From NCBI GenBank assembly GCA_047608145.1, contig JASGDC010000040.1:1-8583 (forward strand): a stretch of DNA of 8,583 nucleotides, written 5' to 3'. The DNA is from JASGDC01 sp047608145. Its GTDB lineage: Bacteria; Actinomycetota; Actinomycetes; Actinomycetales; Micrococcaceae. The notes beneath the pieces were generated by a model, which had not been told where the DNA came from, made no database searches, and saw nothing but the letters and a program-made list of their open reading frames with translations. Below are positions 5,468 to 8,583 of this stretch, piece after piece (positions within the stretch are counted from its first letter, which is position 1; each line of letters starts with the position of its first letter). The translations under genes and the position numbers were made by a program.

Positions 5468-8203
5468 GTGTCTAATAAAGACGAACAGTTGCCATCATTA
5501 ATTTCAAAACCTGAAGCACTACGCAAAGATGCTGATCCAGCCGAAACAAAAGAATGGATTGAAGCCCTTGACGATGTTGTTGAGAATCAAGGTAAAGATC
5601 GCGCAGAATTCGTAGTTAATGCAGTTATTAATAAAGCACAACGTGAGAATATTCCAGTTTATGGGACTAAATCAGACTTTATTAATACGATTCCTGTCGA
5701 GGAAGAAGCAGAGACTGATGGTGACCTTGAAATAGAAAAGAAGATTGAAAATGCAGTTCGCTGGAACGCAGCAATCATGGTGCACCGTGCAAACCGTCCA
5801 GAAATTGGTGTTGGTGGACACATCTCTACTTATGCAGGTGCTGCAACATTGTATGAAACCGGTTTTAACCACTTCTGGAAGGGTAAAGACCATAAAGATG
5901 GTGGTGACCATATCTTCTATCAGGGTCATGCTTCTCCGGGTATGTATGCTCGTGCTTATGTTGAAGGTCGTTTAGATGATGAAGATCTTGATGGATTCCG
6001 TCAGGAATTCTCCAAGAAAAAGGGTATGCCTTCATATCCACACCCTCGTTTAATGCAGAACTTCTGGGAATTCCCTACTGTATCTATGGGGCTTGGACCT
6101 ATGAACGCTATTTACCAGGCACAGTCTGATAAATACTTAGCTCATCGTGGATTAAAAGATACAAAAGAGCAGCAAGTATGGGCATTCCTAGGTGATGGTG
6201 AAATGGATGAGCCAGAGTCTCGTGGTCAGCTACAAGCTGCTGCTAACGATCATCTAGATAACCTAAACTTTATAATTAGCTGTAACATGCAGCGTCTTGA
6301 CGGCCCAGTACGTGGTAATGGAAAGATTATGCAGGAGCTTGAAGCGTTCTTCAATGGTGCTGGTTGGAATGTTATTAAGCTGGTTTGGGGTTCTGAGTGG
6401 GATGAACTACTTAAGAAAGACAAGTCAGGTAAGTTGATTCAGCTTATGAATGAGACTCCTGACGGGGACTTCCAGACATACTCTACTGAAGACGGTGCAT
6501 TCATTCGTGAGCATTTCTTCAATCGTTATCCAGAAACAGCAGAACTTGTTAAAGATATGAGCGATGATGAGATTTGGAATATGCACCGTGGCGGACATGA
6601 TCCAAAGAAGGTTTACGCGGCATTTAAGGCTGCTAGTGAGCATAAAGATGGACCAACTGTAATCCTAGTTAATAATATTAAAGGTTACGGCATGGGGCCT
6701 ACATTCGAAGGTCGTAACGCGACTCACCAGATGAAGAAGATGACACTTGAAGACATGAAAGCTCTTCGTGATCACCTAGATATTCCAGTTACTGACGGGC
6801 AGTTAGAAGCTGACGATCACTGGGATCCACCATTCTATCGTCCAGCTGAAGATTCACCTGAAATGAAGTATATGCACGAAAAGCGTAAGAAGCTTGGTGG
6901 TTACTTGCCAGAGCGTCGTGTACAAAAGGACACTTTGGCACTTCCAGCTGACAAGAATTACGCATTTGCAAACAAGGGTTCTGGTAAGCAGCAAGCTGCT
7001 ACTACTATGGCATTTGTGCGTTTATTGAAAGATTTAATGCGCGATAAGGAATTCGGTAAGCACGTTGTGCCTATTATTCCTGATGAGGCACGTACTTTCG
7101 GTATGGATTCATTCTTCCCAACAGCAAAGATTTATAATCCTAACGGACAGACATACATGTCAGTAGATCGTAAGATTATGCTTGCTTACAAAGAAGCTCC
7201 AGACGGACAAATCTTGCATGTTGGTATTAACGAAGGTGGATCACTATCTGCATTCACTGCGGCTGGTTCAGCTTATGCGACACATGGTGTGCCTTTGGTT
7301 CCAGTTTATATTTTCTACTCAATGTTTGGATTCCAGCGTACAGCTGACTCAATCTGGGCGGCAGCAGATCAAATGGCTCGTGGTTTCATGATTGGTGCAA
7401 CTGCAGGTCGTACGACTCTTGCAGGTGAAGGTCTACAGCACATGGACGGTCATTCACTAGTACTTGCTGAAACTAACCCAGCAGTAGTAGCTTATGACCC
7501 AGCTTATGGTTACGAAATTGCGTTAATCGTTAAAGATGGTTTGGAGCGTATGTACGGTCCAGATTCTGATGATCGTAACTTGATTTACTATATGACTGTA
7601 TACAATGAGCCAATTCATCAGCCAAAGAAGCCAGAAGATCTTGATGAAGAAGGTGTACTACGCGGTATGTACCTTGCGAAAGAATCAGATGCTTCTGGTC
7701 CTAAAGCACAGCTACTTGCTTCTGGTGTTGGCGTTCCTTGGATTCTTGAAGCACAAGAGCTTCTTGAAGAAGACTGGGGTGTATCAGCTGACGTATGGAG
7801 TGTGACTTCATGGAGCGAACTTCGTCGTGAAGGTCTACGCCAAGAAGAAGCTAAGCTAAATGGTGAAGATTACGAAATTCCTTATGTGACTAAGAAGCTA
7901 AAGGAAACTGAAGGTCCAGTAGTTGCGACTTCTGACTGGAACAAACAGGTTCCTGACATGATTCGTCAGTTCGTACCTCGTGATTACGCAGTGCTTGGTG
8001 CAGATGACTTCGGTGTATCTGATACTCGTGCTGCTGCTCGTCGTCACTTCAGGATTGACTCACACTCAGTAGTAGTTCGTACACTACTATCTCTCGAAGA
8101 AGATGGCAGTATTGAAAAGGGTACAGCTGCTAAAGCATTCAAGAAGTATGAGCTAGGCAATGACAATGCTGGTACTTCTGGTGCAGTAGGTGGCGATGCT
8201 TAG
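5468..8203 (+). CDS. aceE: Pyruvate dehydrogenase E1 component, homodimeric type
   Basis: AceE carries out the thiamine-diphosphate-dependent decarboxylation of pyruvate and acetylates the lipoyl group of E2, feeding acetyl-CoA into the TCA cycle. The protein is 911 aa, close to the E. coli and corynebacterial enzymes, and appears complete. The ThDP/Mg2+ motif runs from GDGEMDEPES (GDG at 242-244) to Asn273 in CNMQRLDGPVRGN. Other conserved active-site regions, placed by comparison with E. coli AceE from memory, are QGHASPG (His154), the loop FEGRNATHQMKK (His420, like E. coli His407), PDEARTFGM (Asp539, Glu540), GINEGG (Glu589) and YSMFGFQR (Tyr617). GTG at 5468 is the first start after an in-frame TGA at 5450, with GAGG at 5456-5459 eight bases upstream. 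No E2 or E3 gene is adjacent, and a terminator follows at once, so it is probably monocistronic. Codon choice (GGT, CGT, GCT) suggests strong expression. Confidence 0.98.
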   Translation: MSNKDEQLPSLISKPEALRKDADPAETKEWIEALDDVVENQGKDRAEFVVNAVINKAQRENIPVYGTKSDFINTIPVEEEAETDGDLEIEKKIENAVRWNAAIMVHRANRPEIGVGGHISTYAGAATLYETGFNHFWKGKDHKDGGDHIFYQGHASPGMYARAYVEGRLDDEDLDGFRQEFSKKKGMPSYPHPRLMQNFWEFPTVSMGLGPMNAIYQAQSDKYLAHRGLKDTKEQQVWAFLGDGEMDEPESRGQLQAAANDHLDNLNFIISCNMQRLDGPVRGNGKIMQELEAFFNGAGWNVIKLVWGSEWDELLKKDKSGKLIQLMNETPDGDFQTYSTEDGAFIREHFFNRYPETAELVKDMSDDEIWNMHRGGHDPKKVYAAFKAASEHKDGPTVILVNNIKGYGMGPTFEGRNATHQMKKMTLEDMKALRDHLDIPVTDGQLEADDHWDPPFYRPAEDSPEMKYMHEKRKKLGGYLPERRVQKDTLALPADKNYAFANKGSGKQQAATTMAFVRLLKDLMRDKEFGKHVVPIIPDEARTFGMDSFFPTAKIYNPNGQTYMSVDRKIMLAYKEAPDGQILHVGINEGGSLSAFTAAGSAYATHGVPLVPVYIFYSMFGFQRTADSIWAAADQMARGFMIGATAGRTTLAGEGLQHMDGHSLVLAETNPAVVAYDPAYGYEIALIVKDGLERMYGPDSDDRNLIYYMTVYNEPIHQPKKPEDLDEEGVLRGMYLAKESDASGPKAQLLASGVGVPWILEAQELLEEDWGVSADVWSVTSWSELRREGLRQEEAKLNGEDYEIPYVTKKLKETEGPVVATSDWNKQVPDMIRQFVPRDYAVLGADDFGVSDTRAAARRHFRIDSHSVVVRTLLSLEEDGSIEKGTAAKAFKKYELGNDNAGTSGAVGGDA

Positions 8204-8226
8204 GTCATAACTTAACTAAAATTTAG

Positions 8227-8260
8227 AAGTGGCTCTTGGTTTTACCGAGGGCCACTTTTT
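8227..8260 (+). terminator. Rho-independent terminator of aceE
   Basis: AAGTGGCTCTTGG (8227-8239) pairs with CCGAGGGCCACTT (8245-8257) in a 13-bp stem with two G-U pairs and loop TTTTA. The T-tract runs through 8260. It begins 23 bp after the aceE stop and cleanly ends that transcript. Confidence 0.92.
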
Positions 8261-8398
8261 GTTCTAGAAAATCTTGGTGCTCCAACCCTATTTTCTTTGA
8301 AAAGTGGTAAATTCTTAGCTGGTTTTTCTTTTTTGTTAGTATTACGTGTTTTAGTATTGGGTCTGAGTGTGGTGATGCTACTTTTGGTGGTGTCTTTT

Positions 8399-8428
8399 TT
8401 GTTTTTAGGTATGGGGGGGGGGTAGGAT
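8399..8428 (+). promoter_or_regulatory. Possible promoter with a G10 tract in its spacer
   Basis: TTGTTT (8399-8404) and TAGGAT (8423-8428) are spaced 18 bp apart, and ten of the spacer bases are the G run. TAGGAT fits the TAnnnT actinobacterial -10 pattern, but the -35 match is poor (TTG only). It would give a leader of about 40 nt before the ATG at 8474. The call rests on geometry only. Confidence 0.25.
8413..8422 (+). repeat. Homopolymer run of ten G (possible contingency locus)
   Basis: Ten consecutive G stand in an A+T-rich genome, inside a strongly G+T-skewed intergenic stretch (about 8300-8460) and 51 bp before the start codon of an exported-protein gene. Runs of this length are prone to slipped-strand mispairing. 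It could also be a length error in the assembly. Confidence 0.75.
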
Positions 8429-8473
8429 TAGGTTATCGGGTTTCATGTTTAATGTTAGGGAGTTGAATCTATA

Positions 8474-8583
8474 ATGAGCAACAATGATTTTTACGATGAG
8501 GTAAGTGATAAACAGGGTGTTTCTCGTAGGACTGTGGCTAAGGGTGCTTTGTGGAGTGTTCCTGTTGTTTCTGCTGCGGTGAG
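8474..8583 (+). CDS. N-terminus of a Tat-type exported protein (partial, runs off the window)
   Basis: Thirty-six residues are visible, starting MSNNDFYDEV. Residues 18-24 read SRRTVAK, a twin-arginine motif, followed by the short hydrophobic stretch GALWSVPVVSAAV. Actinomycetales surface and secreted proteins often start this way, so export through the Tat pathway followed by signal peptidase cleavage is likely. The mature function cannot be told. The ATG at 8474 has AGGGAG (8457-8462) 11 bases upstream, slightly long spacing, and no other in-frame Met follows. TATAAT overlaps the start codon (8470-8475), probably by chance. A strong aceE terminator and a 213-bp gap upstream suggest a separate promoter. 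Confidence 0.75.
   Translation, partial: MSNNDFYDEVSDKQGVSRRTVAKGALWSVPVVSAAV

Noticed and set aside
5672..7805. Short open frames on both strands inside aceE
   Set aside because: aceE is intact over this whole span with all its active-site motifs. The alternative frames have no recognisable products or ribosome binding sites.
8470..8475. Perfect TATAAT hexamer overlapping the last gene's start codon
   Set aside because: Using it as a -10 would put the transcript start inside the coding sequence with no suitable later start codon ahead of the twin-arginine motif.

Overview
The window looks like chromosomal DNA from a low-GC actinobacterium. The evidence is a homodimeric-type pyruvate dehydrogenase E1 gene (aceE), a divergent DUF3052-type gene beside it (a pairing I recall from corynebacteria and mycobacteria), and a final truncated gene with the SRRTVAKG twin-arginine N-terminus common on exported proteins of Actinomycetales. 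The DNA is clearly A+T rich for that group, so I do not name a genus.

Layout. Bases 1-236 hold the tail of an unidentified reading frame, a small tandem repeat and a hairpin terminator. A tRNA-Val(UAC) lies at 237-309 on the minus strand. From 356 to 4694 three full-length paralogous APC-superfamily permeases (466, 463 and 448 aa) lie in tandem on the minus strand. All three resemble AdiC/ArcD-type basic amino acid/polyamine exchangers. A DUF3052-type gene (4864-5286, minus) faces away from aceE (5468-8203, plus) across a 181-bp divergent promoter region. aceE ends at a strong terminator. The last 300 bases hold a G+T-rich intergenic stretch with a run of ten G, then the start of an exported-protein gene that runs off the window.

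How the genes may work together. aceE supplies acetyl-CoA from pyruvate and looks monocistronic. The permeases look like a locally amplified exchanger set whose substrate pockets have diverged: positions equivalent to the AdiC GSG motif, Tyr93 and Trp202 differ in permease 3. Each permease gene has the same TATAG(T/G)-N7-ATG arrangement and no convincing Shine-Dalgarno sequence, which suggests leaderless mRNAs. Two of them also carry a GCAT-N4-ATGC palindrome near the -35 region that resembles actinobacterial ARG boxes. DUF3052 and aceE, by contrast, have normal Shine-Dalgarno sequences.

No complete mobile element, CRISPR array or multi-gene defence system is visible. The most unusual items are the leaderless-type permease promoters, the P1/P2 gene-conversion tracts, a 25-bp perfect hairpin that overlaps a stop codon, and the G10 tract in a possible promoter spacer ahead of the exported-protein gene.
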